From Xanthomonas indica (GTDB lineage: Bacteria; Pseudomonadota; Gammaproteobacteria; Xanthomonadales; Xanthomonadaceae): a stretch of 64,000 nucleotides of DNA. The first letter of the stretch is position 1, and every line of letters begins with the position of its first letter. The notes below the pieces were generated by a model, which worked only from the letters and a program-made list of their open reading frames with translations, had not been told where the DNA came from and made no database searches. The stretch lies in the NCBI RefSeq assembly GCF_040529045.1, contig NZ_CP131914.1, positions 62,001-126,000 of the forward strand, in the 5' to 3' direction. Below are positions 36,625 through 45,551 of the stretch, piece by piece. Both the position numbers and the translations under genes were made by a program.

Positions 36625-37215
36625 TTATTGCGTGCGCGTGGATCCGTCCTGCGGCTGCGCCTCGGCGCGGTCGCGGGCGGCGCGGTCGCCCAATTGCCGA
36701 CGCAACAGTGCGTCCAGCACGATCGGGCGATCCCAGTGATCGTAGCTGGCGACGATGGCATGGCGCAGGGTGCGATAGGCCAGCGAACCGGGCGGCGCGT
36801 CCATGTCGCTCGCCACCGCCGCCCAGCCGGCGGGGACACCGGCGGCCGTGCGTGCGCGCACCACCTCGCGGTAGGGGCGCCCCGCCGCCTTGGCCAGGAA
36901 CGCCGCGACATAGACATCGCGCGGCGGCCAGCGCCGATCGCGCAGCAGGACCTCGGCATAGCCGCGCGGCATCTGCGCGTAGCGCGCGATCTCGTCGAGA
37001 AAGCTGTCGGGGTAGCGCGCGGCGTAGCGGTCGATGTCGAGCAACTGACGGTCGATCCAGGCATCGTCGGTACCGGGCACCTCGACCGGTGCCGTCTCCC
37101 CGCTGTCAGAGGCAGGGGCGCGCGCGGGCGCCGCCGCCCCCTGCGCCATGGCCGGGCCGGCAGTCAGCAGGGCGGCGCACAGGAACAGACCGGCAGGAGA
37201 CGGACGCAGAGGCAT
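36625..37215 (-). CDS. Secreted hypothetical protein
   Basis: A 196-residue protein with a signal peptide (SPAGLFLCAALLTAGPAMAQ). The mature region begins with low-complexity Ala/Pro and continues with a helical domain: DAWIDRQLLDIDRYAARYPD, YAQMPRGYAEVLLRDRRW and DVYVAAFLAKAAGRPYREVV. No enzymatic motif recognised. ATG at 37215. It lies alone between repeats. Confidence 0.7.
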   Translation of the reverse strand: MPLRPSPAGLFLCAALLTAGPAMAQGAAAPARAPASDSGETAPVEVPGTDDAWIDRQLLDIDRYAARYPDSFLDEIARYAQMPRGYAEVLLRDRRWPPRDVYVAAFLAKAAGRPYREVVRARTAAGVPAGWAAVASDMDAPPGSLAYRTLRHAIVASYDHWDRPIVLDALLRRQLGDRAARDRAEAQPQDGSTRTQ

Positions 37216-37291
37216 GCGTCGATTCTGCCGGAGGCAGTGAGCGCTGTCAGCGCGGCAAGCTAGCAGGTATGCACGCCGTGGCCTCGGCGGT

Positions 37292-37314
37292 GTCGCGGCT
37301 GAAGCCGCTCCTAC
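37292..37314. repeat. Single REP-type unit
   Basis: One half-element gtcgcggctgaagccgctcc-tac, same family as 6658-6724, unpaired. Confidence 0.75.
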
Positions 37315-37365
37315 ACGACAAGGCCAGCGGCCGGTGATGCCAACGCCGCTGGGCAAGGGATCCAC

Positions 37366-38127
37366 TCAGGCCTGCAGCAGGCTCGCCGCATGCCGGTTGA
37401 GATCCGCCACCGCCTGCGGCCAGTCCGCGGCCGCGGCGACTTCGCGCAGGCGCGGTTCGTCGGCCGACAGCCCATGCTCGGCCTCGTGCGCCCAGGTGGT
37501 GGTGTATGGCGTATGGATGCCCCAGCCGCCGAGCGCGATCACCGGCTCCACGTCCGAGCGCAGCGAGTTGCCGATCATCACGAAGCGCTCGGCACCGATG
37601 CCGAACTCGGACAACACCTTGGCGTAGGTTTTCGGGTCCTTCTCGGACACGATTTCGATGCGCGGGAACAGGTCGCCCAGGCCGGACTGCGCGATCTTGG
37701 CTTCCTGGTGGAACAGGTCGCCCTTGGTGATCAGCACGATCTCGAACTCGGCGGCGATCGCGGCCACCGCCTCGCGCACGCCGGCGATCACCTCCACCGG
37801 ATGCTGCAACGTGCTGCGCCCGATCTCGACGATGCGCCCGATGTCGCGCGCGGAGATCCGCGCATCGGTCAGCTCGATCGCCGCCTCGATCATCGACAGG
37901 GTCATGCCCTTCGCGCCGTAGCCGAACACCGCCAGGTTGCGCCGCTCCACCGTGAGCAGGTGCTGCAGGGTGCGGGCGTCGTGCAGGTCCAGGTACTGGC
38001 CGAGGATGGCTTCGAACGCAGCCTCGGCATCGCGATAGTAGTCCTCGCTCTTCCACAGGGTGTCGTCGCCGTCGAAACCGACCAGGGCGATGGGGGAAGC
38101 ACGCAAGGCAGTCGGCGTCGGCATCAT
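37366..38127 (-). CDS. HAD-superfamily hydrolase
   Basis: A 253-residue HAD phosphatase. Motif I GFDGDDTLWKSEDYY, a large helical cap, then ITKGD (motif II), the lysine of SEKDPKTYAKVL (motif III) and MIGNSLRSDVEPVIALGGWG (motif IV). The GFDGDDTLW variant and size place it with haloacid-dehalogenase-like phosphatases of the FMN/sugar phosphate kind. Start at the first of two adjacent ATGs (38127), with a G-run just upstream. Confidence 0.85.
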   Translation of the reverse strand: MMPTPTALRASPIALVGFDGDDTLWKSEDYYRDAEAAFEAILGQYLDLHDARTLQHLLTVERRNLAVFGYGAKGMTLSMIEAAIELTDARISARDIGRIVEIGRSTLQHPVEVIAGVREAVAAIAAEFEIVLITKGDLFHQEAKIAQSGLGDLFPRIEIVSEKDPKTYAKVLSEFGIGAERFVMIGNSLRSDVEPVIALGGWGIHTPYTTTWAHEAEHGLSADEPRLREVAAAADWPQAVADLNRHAASLLQA

Positions 38128-38321
38128 CCCCCAAGCATAGCAGCGCCTCCCGACCCGCAGACACACCCCTGCCCCACCGCGCAAACGCACGACGGCGGCC
38201 CATGGCCGCCGTCGTGGTGGAGCGTCGATCGGAAGACGCGCGCGGTGATGCGCTGGAGGTCCGGTCCCGGCGAGGCGGTGCGCGCATCGTCGCGCAACCG
38301 CCAGCGCCGGCACCGCTCCCG

Positions 38322-38699
38322 TTACTGGCCGCCGTTGCTGTCGCTGCCGGTCGCCGCGCCGCCCTGCTGCTTGGCGACGTAGGCCTTGTACTCGTCCGGG
38401 GTCAGCTTGCCATTATGGTCGGCATCGGCCTGGGCGAAGATCTGGCTGAGGCCGGCGTTGACCTGCGCCTCCTGCTTGCTGATGGCGCCGTCCTTGTCGG
38501 CATCCACATCGGCCCAGGTCTGGCCGCCGCCCGAGGCCGCGCCGGCCTGCCCGCTCTGGCCGGTGGCGCTGGTGGACGACTGCGTCTGCGCCTGCGCAGC
38601 GGCGTCGGCCTGCGCATCCTGGGCAAACGCCGGCAGGGCCAGCGCGGCGGCGAGGAGGGCGGCGGTACCGATCAGCGGGGTGCGGGTGCGAATGTTCAT
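38322..38699 (-). CDS. Secreted EF-hand calcium-binding protein
   Basis: A 125-residue protein with a signal peptide (TAALLAAALALPAFAQ), a Gln/Ala/Ser-rich linker, and two EF-hand loops: DVDADKDGAISKQE and DADHNGKLTPDE, each with the Asp/Asn and final Glu ligands in place. A periplasmic or secreted calcium-binding protein of unknown partner; common in Xanthomonas. Confidence 0.88.
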   Translation of the reverse strand: MNIRTRTPLIGTAALLAAALALPAFAQDAQADAAAQAQTQSSTSATGQSGQAGAASGGGQTWADVDADKDGAISKQEAQVNAGLSQIFAQADADHNGKLTPDEYKAYVAKQQGGAATGSDSNGGQ

Positions 38700-38923
38700 G
38701 GGTGGATTCTCCTTGGCTCTCGGTGTGGCATGTCCGGTCGATTCCGGAACACGGCGCTACCGTGCCGGTCTCAGACTGAATCCATTCCCTGTCGAAAAAC
38801 GCCGCCAAACGGATCGTTAACCACGGCGTGCGCACGCCGCGCTACCGCAATGGTTAGGGTTCCGTCAGCGCGCGGTAAGGCGTCCATTCGAGACGTTTGG
38901 ATTGCAGAAAGAAAACGTCTGTT

Positions 38924-39313
38924 TCAGCGTGTTTCGTGACCGCCGTCGCCAGCGTTTTCGCTTGAACGCCCCCTGAATGCAACCCAGGCCAGCGCCACGC
39001 CAGCGAGCGCACCGGCCACTTCCAGGACCACGCGCGCGCCCAGTTCGTCGGGGTCGTGGATGCTGGCCAGGGCGATGCGCGCGTACAGCGGCGACTCCAG
39101 GCGGACGATGCTGGTGTAGAACAGGTTCCAGCAGTCGATGCCGGCCGACACCGCCACCGCGATCAGGCACGCGCCGCCCAGTTGCTGGCCCTCGGACCAG
39201 CCCCATCGCCGGCCCAACCATTGCCACAGCGCATAGACCAGGAAGCCGACCGCCAAGGCGATCAGCCCGGCTTCCAGCGAGCCCAGCAGGCCGAAGTGCA
39301 GCGGCAGGTTCAT
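38924..39313 (-). CDS. Small integral membrane protein
   Basis: A 129-residue protein with three probable membrane helices: GLIALAVGFLVYALWQWL, LGGACLIAVAVSAGIDCWNL and VVLEVAGALAGVALAWVAF. The C-terminus is polar (GRSSENAGDGGHETR). No family recognised. ATG at 39313. Confidence 0.7.
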   Translation of the reverse strand: MNLPLHFGLLGSLEAGLIALAVGFLVYALWQWLGRRWGWSEGQQLGGACLIAVAVSAGIDCWNLFYTSIVRLESPLYARIALASIHDPDELGARVVLEVAGALAGVALAWVAFRGRSSENAGDGGHETR

Positions 39314-39392
39314 CGGGTGTCCTCGGTCGGCAAGGGCACAAGTCTAGAGGGTGTCGCGCATCGGCGTGCGGCATGGCGCGCCGGCGCGCGGC

Positions 39393-39590
39393 TCAACTGG
39401 CGTTTTCGGCGATCGCGCTCACCACCGGCGCACCATCCTCGTCCCAGCGCACCGTCATCAACATCGGCTTGCAGCAGACCTGACAGTCCTCGACGTACTG
39501 CTGCACGTCCACCGACGGATCCAGCGCGACGTCGATCCATTCGCCGCAGTAAGGGCATTGCAGGTCGACGAACGGGTGCGTGCCGGTCAT
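39393..39590 (-). CDS. CPXCG cysteine-rich protein
   Basis: A 65-residue protein with the zinc-binding CPYCGEW knuckle and a second cysteine group DCQVCCKPM, matching the small CPXCG family. Function unknown, likely a zinc ribbon. Confidence 0.88.
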   Translation of the reverse strand: MTGTHPFVDLQCPYCGEWIDVALDPSVDVQQYVEDCQVCCKPMLMTVRWDEDGAPVVSAIAENAS

Positions 39591-39620
39591 GGAGGGGTCC
39601 GTGGCGAAGGTGAGGCGCCG

Positions 39621-40382
39621 CTAGCGCACCGGCACGTCGAAGGCGACGCCGGGGCTGGGCTCGGGCTGGAAGGTGAAGTGCCACCATTCCATCGGATAGT
39701 TGACGAAGCCGCGCGCGGCCATCGCCTTCAACAGTTGCCGACGGTGCGCACGCTGGGTGGCGTCGATGGCCGGCGTGTCGGTGTGCGCGCTGGCGTCGAA
39801 GAAGTCGAAGCCGGTGCCCATATCCAGCGCGCGGCATGCGCCCTGGCGGCAGTCCAGCAAGCCCAGGTCGACGGTGGCGCCGCGGCTGTGGCCGGAGTGC
39901 TCGGCGATGTAGTCGCCCAGCAGTACGCCCTTGTCCAGGTTCGGGTAGTAGCGCGCCTTGGCGAGCTGATCCTGCGGATCGCGCGCCCAGGCGACGAAGG
40001 CACGCACCGACCGCTGCGGCCGGTAGCAGTCGAACACCTGCAGGCGGTAGCCCTTGGCCTGCAGATCACGCTGTACCTGCGCCAGGGCCTGCGCAGCCGG
40101 CGCCAGCAGATAGCACTTGGGCGCGTCGTAGCCCGGCACCGGGCGACCGGTGAAGTTGTCGTGGCCGGCGTAGCGGATGTCCATCGCGATCTCGGGCGCC
40201 AGCGCGTGCACGTCCACGAGTCCCGCCTGCTCCGGCGTGGTCGCCGGCGAGGTGATCGGTTCCGCAGCGAACGTGGCGGGCGCGACGACGAACGCGAACG
40301 CCAGGCCCAGCGCGCGCAGCGCGCCAGGCCGACGCCAGGGGCGCGAGGAATGGTGGTGGCGTGAGCGGCGGTCATGCGGCAT
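39621..40382 (-). CDS. D-alanyl-D-alanine dipeptidase (VanX family)
   Basis: A 253-residue M15-family zinc peptidase with a signal peptide (LRALGLAFAFVVAPATFAAE), so it acts in the periplasm. Zinc and active-site motifs are present: SGHSRGATVDLGL (SxHxxGxAxD) and PMEWWHF, plus FDCYRPQRSVRAF. It would cleave D-Ala-D-Ala or similar dipeptides. The ATG at 40382 is inside a much longer open frame that runs on into non-coding sequence. It is the last gene after two type IV effectors, 122 bases from the second. Confidence 0.9.
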   Translation of the reverse strand: MPHDRRSRHHHSSRPWRRPGALRALGLAFAFVVAPATFAAEPITSPATTPEQAGLVDVHALAPEIAMDIRYAGHDNFTGRPVPGYDAPKCYLLAPAAQALAQVQRDLQAKGYRLQVFDCYRPQRSVRAFVAWARDPQDQLAKARYYPNLDKGVLLGDYIAEHSGHSRGATVDLGLLDCRQGACRALDMGTGFDFFDASAHTDTPAIDATQRAHRRQLLKAMAARGFVNYPMEWWHFTFQPEPSPGVAFDVPVR

Positions 40383-40504
40383 CTGCGCAGCATAGGCCAT
40401 GGCCGCTGCCGCTGTCCTGCCGCGCTTCTGCGATGTGCGCGATGCGAACTGCGCAATGAGGGCGGCCAGCGGCGCGTGCCGATGACCGCCCTGCGCAGTG
40501 CGCA

Positions 40505-41866
40505 TCAACGCCCCGGCGTCTGCGCCTGGGTCTGGGTGCGCTGCTGGTCCTGCACCTGCCGCTCCTGCGCCTGGCGCTGGGTTTCGGCCGCCAGCTGCTG
40601 CTGACTCTGCTCCAGCGGCACGGTCGCCGCCTGCTGGCGATCGACGTAGGCGCGGTGCACGTCGTGCGCGTTTTCCGGATTGCGCTGTACCGCGATCATG
40701 CCGCGGCCATCGGTGCTGGCGACCAGGTCGTCGATGCGCGACATGCCGCTGACCTTGGCCTCGAACGCCAATTGCCCCGCTGCACGCTGCATGGACTCGC
40801 GGTCGCCGTAGCCACCGTTGCGCCCTTGCTTTTCCAACTGCGCGACCGCCTGGTCGAACAACGGATTGTCGCGCCGCAACTGCTCCACGCCCTGCTGCCG
40901 CTGCACGCTGCGCTCGATCGCCGCCAGCGTCTCCGGGCCGGCCTTGCCGTCCACGCCCTTCAGGTGCTGGTCCTGCTGGAACTTTTCCACCGCCGCTTCG
41001 GTCTTGGGGCCGTAGGTGCCGATCGCATCCTTGGCCTCCAGGTAGCCGAGCGTGGCCAGCTTCTCCTGCAGGCCCTTCACCGCCTCGCCCTGCGCATTGC
41101 GCGCCAGCACGCCGTGCGCGGCCGGCTCGCGATGGCCGTCCTGCGGCTTCGGCGCCGTGTGCCCGTCGCGTTGCTCGCCGGGCTTGGCCACGGTCTTGCC
41201 GAGGTCGGCCAGCTTGAGCAGGTCGGCCTTCTCGTTCTCGGCACGGTTCTGCAGCGAATCCAGGGTCTTCTGCTTGTGCACGCGCGGGAACAGCTCCTTG
41301 ACGTGCTCGGCCTTGTAGTCCTGCACCGCGCTGACGATCTCCTTGTCGGAGATCTTCGACAGGTCGGCCTGCTTGCCGAACTTCTCCTCCATGGCGCGCA
41401 GGAACACGCCGGAGCCGCCGGGCTTCTTGTCGCTGCCGGGGCCGTACTGGACCGCGGTGCTCCACATCGCATCCTGCACCGCCGGGCCGCGATCGGACAG
41501 GTCCAGGCCCTTGTCCTTGAGCCGGTCGACCAGTTTGTCGAAGTGGGTGCGCTTGATGTAGTCGTGCTGTTCCTGGCCGAAGCCGGGGTCGGTCTTGGCC
41601 AGCTCCTTCCACTTGGCGCTGAAGGCGTCCGAGCCCGGCTTGAGGCCGGCGAAGTCGTCGCTGTACTTGCTGTCCTTGACGAAGGCGGCGACGGTGCCGC
41701 CGTTGATGACCTTGCCCTCGCGGGTGGTGGTCTGCGAGGTCATCTGATACGAGCCGTAGGACACGCCGCCCGGGTCGTCGACGCCGGAGGACACCGTCGA
41801 CGCGCCGCGGCCGCCGGTCTCGTAGTGCTTGGAGGTCTGGCCCAGTTCCCAATCCTTGTCGCTCAT
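40505..41866 (-). CDS. Type IV secretion antibacterial effector with XVIPCD
   Basis: A 453-residue protein without signal peptide. N-terminal part (residues 1-190): HYETGGRGASTVSSGVDDPG and VSYGSYQMTS, then HDYIKRTHFDKLVDRL and QDAMWSTAVQYGPG, as in lysozyme-like muramidases of phage tails and effectors. A PG-binding domain follows (about 255-315, LQEKLATLGYLEA, GTYGPKTEAAVEKFQ). The C-terminal 120 residues are the XVIPCD secretion signal: NPLFDQAVAQLEKQG, AFEAKVSGMSRIDDLV, IAVQRNPENAHDVHRAYVD and a Gln-rich tail. Stop of the LprI-like lipoprotein gene lies 69 bases upstream. Confidence 0.88.
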   Translation of the reverse strand: MSDKDWELGQTSKHYETGGRGASTVSSGVDDPGGVSYGSYQMTSQTTTREGKVINGGTVAAFVKDSKYSDDFAGLKPGSDAFSAKWKELAKTDPGFGQEQHDYIKRTHFDKLVDRLKDKGLDLSDRGPAVQDAMWSTAVQYGPGSDKKPGGSGVFLRAMEEKFGKQADLSKISDKEIVSAVQDYKAEHVKELFPRVHKQKTLDSLQNRAENEKADLLKLADLGKTVAKPGEQRDGHTAPKPQDGHREPAAHGVLARNAQGEAVKGLQEKLATLGYLEAKDAIGTYGPKTEAAVEKFQQDQHLKGVDGKAGPETLAAIERSVQRQQGVEQLRRDNPLFDQAVAQLEKQGRNGGYGDRESMQRAAGQLAFEAKVSGMSRIDDLVASTDGRGMIAVQRNPENAHDVHRAYVDRQQAATVPLEQSQQQLAAETQRQAQERQVQDQQRTQTQAQTPGR

Positions 41867-41935
41867 CGCGTTCTCCTTGGCAGGACGCGCGGCGTGGAAG
41901 GCGCCGCGCGTCGGGGTTCAATGCAGAGGGTGAAA

Positions 41936-42487
41936 TCAGTGCGCTTCGAGTTCGTCGGCGCGGCGTGCGGTCATTTCCAGGCGGCATTCGGCCGCATCCA
42001 CGCGCTCGGCCTGGCCGCCGTCCGGATCGGCGACGCACTTCTCGTCGCGTTCGGCGATCCACTTGCGCTGCCGCTCGCGCAGCGCGTGCTGTTCGGCCTC
42101 GCCGAGCTTGGCCATCGCCGCCTTGTAGGCGGTGTTGAGGCGCTGGTCCTGGTAGGCGTGTTCGTCGGAAATGCAGTCCAGCATCGCCGGGGTGGCACCG
42201 CCGGCGGCGGTGATGCAGGTGTCGTAGGACGGTCGCAGCACGGGGGAATCTCCTGAAGCGTGGGAAGGGCTTGGCGCTGCCGGCGCCGCGGCCGGCGTGG
42301 CGGCACCCGCGTCGGCCTGGGTGCCGGCCTCGTGCGCGGCGGCAGGGGCCGCCGCGGCAGCGGCGTCCGCAGCCGGAGCGGCCGGTGCCTGCGTCTGGCT
42401 GGGCGTGGAAGACGGCGCACTGCACGCGGCAGTGGCCACGCACAACAGCAGCAGGGAAGAGCGGTGGAAAGCCTTGGCGATGGCCAT
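41936..42487 (-). CDS. LprI-like lysozyme-inhibitor lipoprotein (probable immunity)
   Basis: A 183-residue lipoprotein: signal LLLLCVATAAC with the lipobox TAAC, an Ala/Pro-rich linker, then a DUF1311/LprI domain (SYDTCITAAGGATPAMLDCI, DQRLNTAYKAAMAKLGE, RERQRKWIAERDEKCVAD) with conserved cysteines. LprI-type proteins inhibit lysozyme, and in Xanthomonadales such lipoproteins protect the producer from its own type IV effectors. It sits exactly between the two XVIPCD effector genes, so it is their likely periplasmic antidote. ATG at 42487. Confidence 0.88.
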   Translation of the reverse strand: MAIAKAFHRSSLLLLCVATAACSAPSSTPSQTQAPAAPAADAAAAAAPAAAHEAGTQADAGAATPAAAPAAPSPSHASGDSPVLRPSYDTCITAAGGATPAMLDCISDEHAYQDQRLNTAYKAAMAKLGEAEQHALRERQRKWIAERDEKCVADPDGGQAERVDAAECRLEMTARRADELEAH

Positions 42488-42705
42488 GGTCGGGTTGCGT
42501 CCTTGTCGTTTGCGCGAGCGGAAAGGCGAGGTTCTAATCGATCGTGACGCACGCTGTCCATCGCGCGCCGCGATGGCGGGTGATCGTGTTTGGCCGGCGT
42601 TGGGCAATGTCGCGCCGACGCATGCGTGGCAAGGGCCGCCGCCATCGCCACGCACCACCGCCGCCGCGCGACATGCGCGACGGCGGTCGCGGCCGGAAGC
42701 ACCGA

Positions 42706-44610
42706 TCAGCGCGGCGCCTGGGCCTTTTCGCGCTGCGGGTCCGGCTGCTGCGGTTGCTCCTGCGCCTGCCGCTGGGTTTCGGCGGCCAGTTGCTGCTGGC
42801 TGCGTTCCAGCGGCACCGTCGCGGCCTGCTGCCTGTCCACGTAGGCACGATTGACGTCGTGCGGATTGTCGGGATTGCGCTGCACCGCGATCAGGCCGCG
42901 GCGGTCGCCGCTGAGCACCAGGTCGTCGATGCGATTCATGCCGCTGACCTTGGCCTCGAACGCGACCTGGCCGGCGGCGCGCTGCATCTCCTCGGCGCTC
43001 TTGAAGCCGCCGTTGGGTCCCTGCTTCTGCAGGTGGTCCATGGCCTGCCTGTAAAGCGGGTTGTCGGCCAACGCCGCCGCGTCGGCCTTGGCCGGCGCCG
43101 GCTGCTTGGCGATCGCCTCCAGCGTGGCCTTGTCGGCGATGCCGGTCGCCGCCAGGCCCTTCTCGCGTTGCAGGTTGGCGACCACTTCCTTGGTGCGATC
43201 GCCGTAGTAGCCGGTGCCGCTGAGCAGCTTGCCCTGGTCGTCCTTGATGCCCAGTTCGATCAGGCGCTGCTGCATCGCCTTGACGTCGGCGCCCTGCTCG
43301 CCCGGCTTCAGCGCCGTGCGCGGCTCCTGCGCACCCTGCGTCTGCGCCTGGGTCTGCTGGCGGTCCTGCAGCAGGTCGCGGCCCTTGGCCAGCGGATCGG
43401 AAGCGAACAGCTTGGCGTTCTGGTGCGTGGCCAGGTAGTCGTCCAGCGGCATGGTGTTGACGCCCTTGCTGCCGGTGGACTGGCTGACCAGCAGTTCGCC
43501 GCTCTTGGGATCGCGCACAACCATCATGATGTGGTCGATGCCCTTCCAGTGTTCGTGCGCGGTCTTGCCCGAGTCCACGCCGATGACCATGCCTTCCTTC
43601 AGCGCGCCGGGCTTGAACACGTCCTTGCCCTGCAGCAGCACGCCCGAGCTGTCGAAGGCCTTCTTGACGATCTCGCCGGAGCCGGACATGCCTTGCGCCA
43701 GCATGTCCTTCTGGGTGAACACGTCGCGCCCGGCCTTGCGGTTGATCTCGTTCATCGTCGCGTTCTGCAGCTCGGTCACCCAGCCGGAGCAATCGATGTA
43801 GCCCTGCGACAGGTGCTTGCCGTCCACGCCGGGGTGATAGTACTTGCTGTTCTTGACGTTGATCGCGTACTTCACGTCGTCGTGCTTGACGCCCAGGTCG
43901 TACGCGGCGCTGAGCGCGATGCCGTCGTGGCCGCCCTGCTTGCCGCCAGCGTGCGTCGGCGTGCGTGCCGGCGCGGCCTGGCCCTCGGCGAGCGGCTTGA
44001 TGCCCTTTTCCGGGATCGCGATGTGGTCGTACTTGGCGTCCCAGTACTTCACGAAGGCCTTGGCCATGTCCTGGTCGGACAGCGTCTTGAAGTCGGCCAG
44101 CGAGGTGCCGGTGTAGGCCTGGAACTGGCGCGCGCCCTGCGCGTCCTTTTCGCCGGGAACGTTGTTGAGGAGGTTGGCGCGGGTCCCCTTCAGCTCGAAG
44201 TGGCCGGTGGCGATGGCGGCCTGGATCGAGCGGTAGCCGCCGGCGCCCTGCTGGTGCGCCATGTACATGTCCAGGCCGTCGGGCTGCGCCTTGCCGGACA
44301 GGTAGGCGCGGCCGTCGCGTTCGTGCTGGCGGGTCAGGCTGTTGCGGTTGTCCTGGTACATGCGCGCAGCGGCATCGGTGTTGGCCACCGCGTCGAGTTC
44401 GCGGCCGCGGATGCCGTAGGCGCTGGCGGCCCCGGGCGTGAACTGGAACAGGCCCTTGGCGCTGTTGGGACCGCGACTGGCCTGCTCGTCGAAGCGGCCG
44501 CCGGTTTCGATGTAGGCGAAACGCATGAAGTCGTCGACCGGAATCTGCCGCTGCCTGGCTTCCCGCTCGATGATGTCGAGATTCTCTGCCTTGGTGGTAT
44601 CGCGTGCCAT
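42706..44610 (-). CDS. XVIPCD effector with lytic transglycosylase and NlpC/P60-like parts
   Basis: A 634-residue protein without signal peptide. Residues 1-190 are an SLT-type lytic transglycosylase (catalytic Glu35 in YIETGGRF, then NSAKGLFQFTPGAASAYGIRG). Residues about 230-400 look like a NlpC/P60 endopeptidase: Cys274 in YIDCSGWVTE and His in GIDHIMMVVRD. A PG-binding repeat follows (about 425-495). The end (about 515-634) is an XVIPCD closely resembling that of the next effector: AFEAKVSGMNRIDDLV, IAVQRNPDNPHDVNRAYVD, Gln-rich tail. It would cut both glycan and peptide of a rival's wall after type IV delivery. Confidence 0.88.
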   Translation of the reverse strand: MARDTTKAENLDIIEREARQRQIPVDDFMRFAYIETGGRFDEQASRGPNSAKGLFQFTPGAASAYGIRGRELDAVANTDAAARMYQDNRNSLTRQHERDGRAYLSGKAQPDGLDMYMAHQQGAGGYRSIQAAIATGHFELKGTRANLLNNVPGEKDAQGARQFQAYTGTSLADFKTLSDQDMAKAFVKYWDAKYDHIAIPEKGIKPLAEGQAAPARTPTHAGGKQGGHDGIALSAAYDLGVKHDDVKYAINVKNSKYYHPGVDGKHLSQGYIDCSGWVTELQNATMNEINRKAGRDVFTQKDMLAQGMSGSGEIVKKAFDSSGVLLQGKDVFKPGALKEGMVIGVDSGKTAHEHWKGIDHIMMVVRDPKSGELLVSQSTGSKGVNTMPLDDYLATHQNAKLFASDPLAKGRDLLQDRQQTQAQTQGAQEPRTALKPGEQGADVKAMQQRLIELGIKDDQGKLLSGTGYYGDRTKEVVANLQREKGLAATGIADKATLEAIAKQPAPAKADAAALADNPLYRQAMDHLQKQGPNGGFKSAEEMQRAAGQVAFEAKVSGMNRIDDLVLSGDRRGLIAVQRNPDNPHDVNRAYVDRQQAATVPLERSQQQLAAETQRQAQEQPQQPDPQREKAQAPR

Positions 44611-44765
44611 CTCGTGTAACTCCTGGAGGTTGAGGTACGGCCATCGCGGCCGCCTGGGTCAACCGAGCTCGTCCGTGAGCTTGTTAGTGCGCGGTCAACA
44701 GAACGATTGCGTACTGCGGAACATCGGGTGCTGCGTCCACCGGCGCGCCGCCGCGCGCCGTGGGG

Positions 44766-45551
44766 TCATGCGTCGGGCGTCGGCTGGTACTGGCCGCTGT
44801 CCGGGTCGAAGGCGTACTGCAGCACGTCGCCGGCATCGAGCAGGCGCGCGCGGCCGGGAGCGGCGATCGCGGTGCCGTGCAGCGCCACCCGCAGCGCCGG
44901 CATGCGCTGGCCGGGGACCGCCTGGAATTCCAGGGTGCCGGTGCTGGACACGTGCGGTACCACGCCGTCCGGGTCGCTGGCCGCTTCGTTGTCCTCGCCG
45001 GCCGCCACCGTGCCGCAATAGACCCAGCTGCGGTAATCGCCGAGGTCATGCCGGTTCGGGTCGAACACGAACAACGCGAAGCCGGCCTCGGTGATGCCAT
45101 TGCCGAAGCGCGTGGTGGGCAGGGCCAGCAGCAACCGGCCGTCGTCCAGCGCATGCTGCTGCGGCGCGCGCGTGGTGTCGAACGCATCGGCGCGCGCGTA
45201 GGCGCCGAAGCTGCCGACGTAGCGCTGCGCGTGCAGCACCATCCACGGCCGCTCGCCGCCGGGCGTGGTCAGCAGGAAGGTGGCGGCACCGAGCGAGACG
45301 CCCTCGCCCGGGTTCGGGAAGGTTTCCGCATCGTCGATGCCGTACCGGCCCGGCGTGGCATAGCTGAAACCGGTGTAGTAGCGCTTGCCGTCCAGTTCGA
45401 CATGCTGGCCGCCCCAGAAATTCACCACCGCGCCGTTGTCGATCTCGTAGGACACGGCGCCATCGCCGTCCCAGCCGTAGATCAGGTACAGCACGCTGCC
45501 CGCATCGGGTGGCACTTCGGGAGCGGCGGCGCGCGTGTTGTCGTTCGACAT
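44766..45551 (-). CDS. Leaderless paralogue of the upstream lipoprotein
   Basis: A 261-residue protein closely related to the product of 45940-46866: YEIDNGAVVNFWGGQHVELD, TRFGNGITEAGFALFVFDPN and SWVYCGTVAAGEDNEAASD align with it throughout. Unlike the paralogue it starts with MSNDNTRAAAPEVPPDAGSV and has no signal peptide or lipobox. No alternative signal was found in the upstream frames. Function unknown. Its place directly before the effector gene suggests a role in the effector island (immunity or chaperone). Confidence 0.75.
   Translation of the reverse strand: MSNDNTRAAAPEVPPDAGSVLYLIYGWDGDGAVSYEIDNGAVVNFWGGQHVELDGKRYYTGFSYATPGRYGIDDAETFPNPGEGVSLGAATFLLTTPGGERPWMVLHAQRYVGSFGAYARADAFDTTRAPQQHALDDGRLLLALPTTRFGNGITEAGFALFVFDPNRHDLGDYRSWVYCGTVAAGEDNEAASDPDGVVPHVSSTGTLEFQAVPGQRMPALRVALHGTAIAAPGRARLLDAGDVLQYAFDPDSGQYQPTPDA

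Noticed and set aside
39621-42443. Apparent 940-residue minus-strand protein joining VanX to upstream sequence
   Set aside because: The upstream part overlaps the second effector in another frame and is arginine/glycine-rich; VanX has its own signal peptide start at 40382.
42544-44619. Long plus-strand open frame opposite the 634-residue effector
   Set aside because: Shadow frame; no family pattern, while the minus strand encodes recognisable SLT, NlpC/P60-like and XVIPCD regions.
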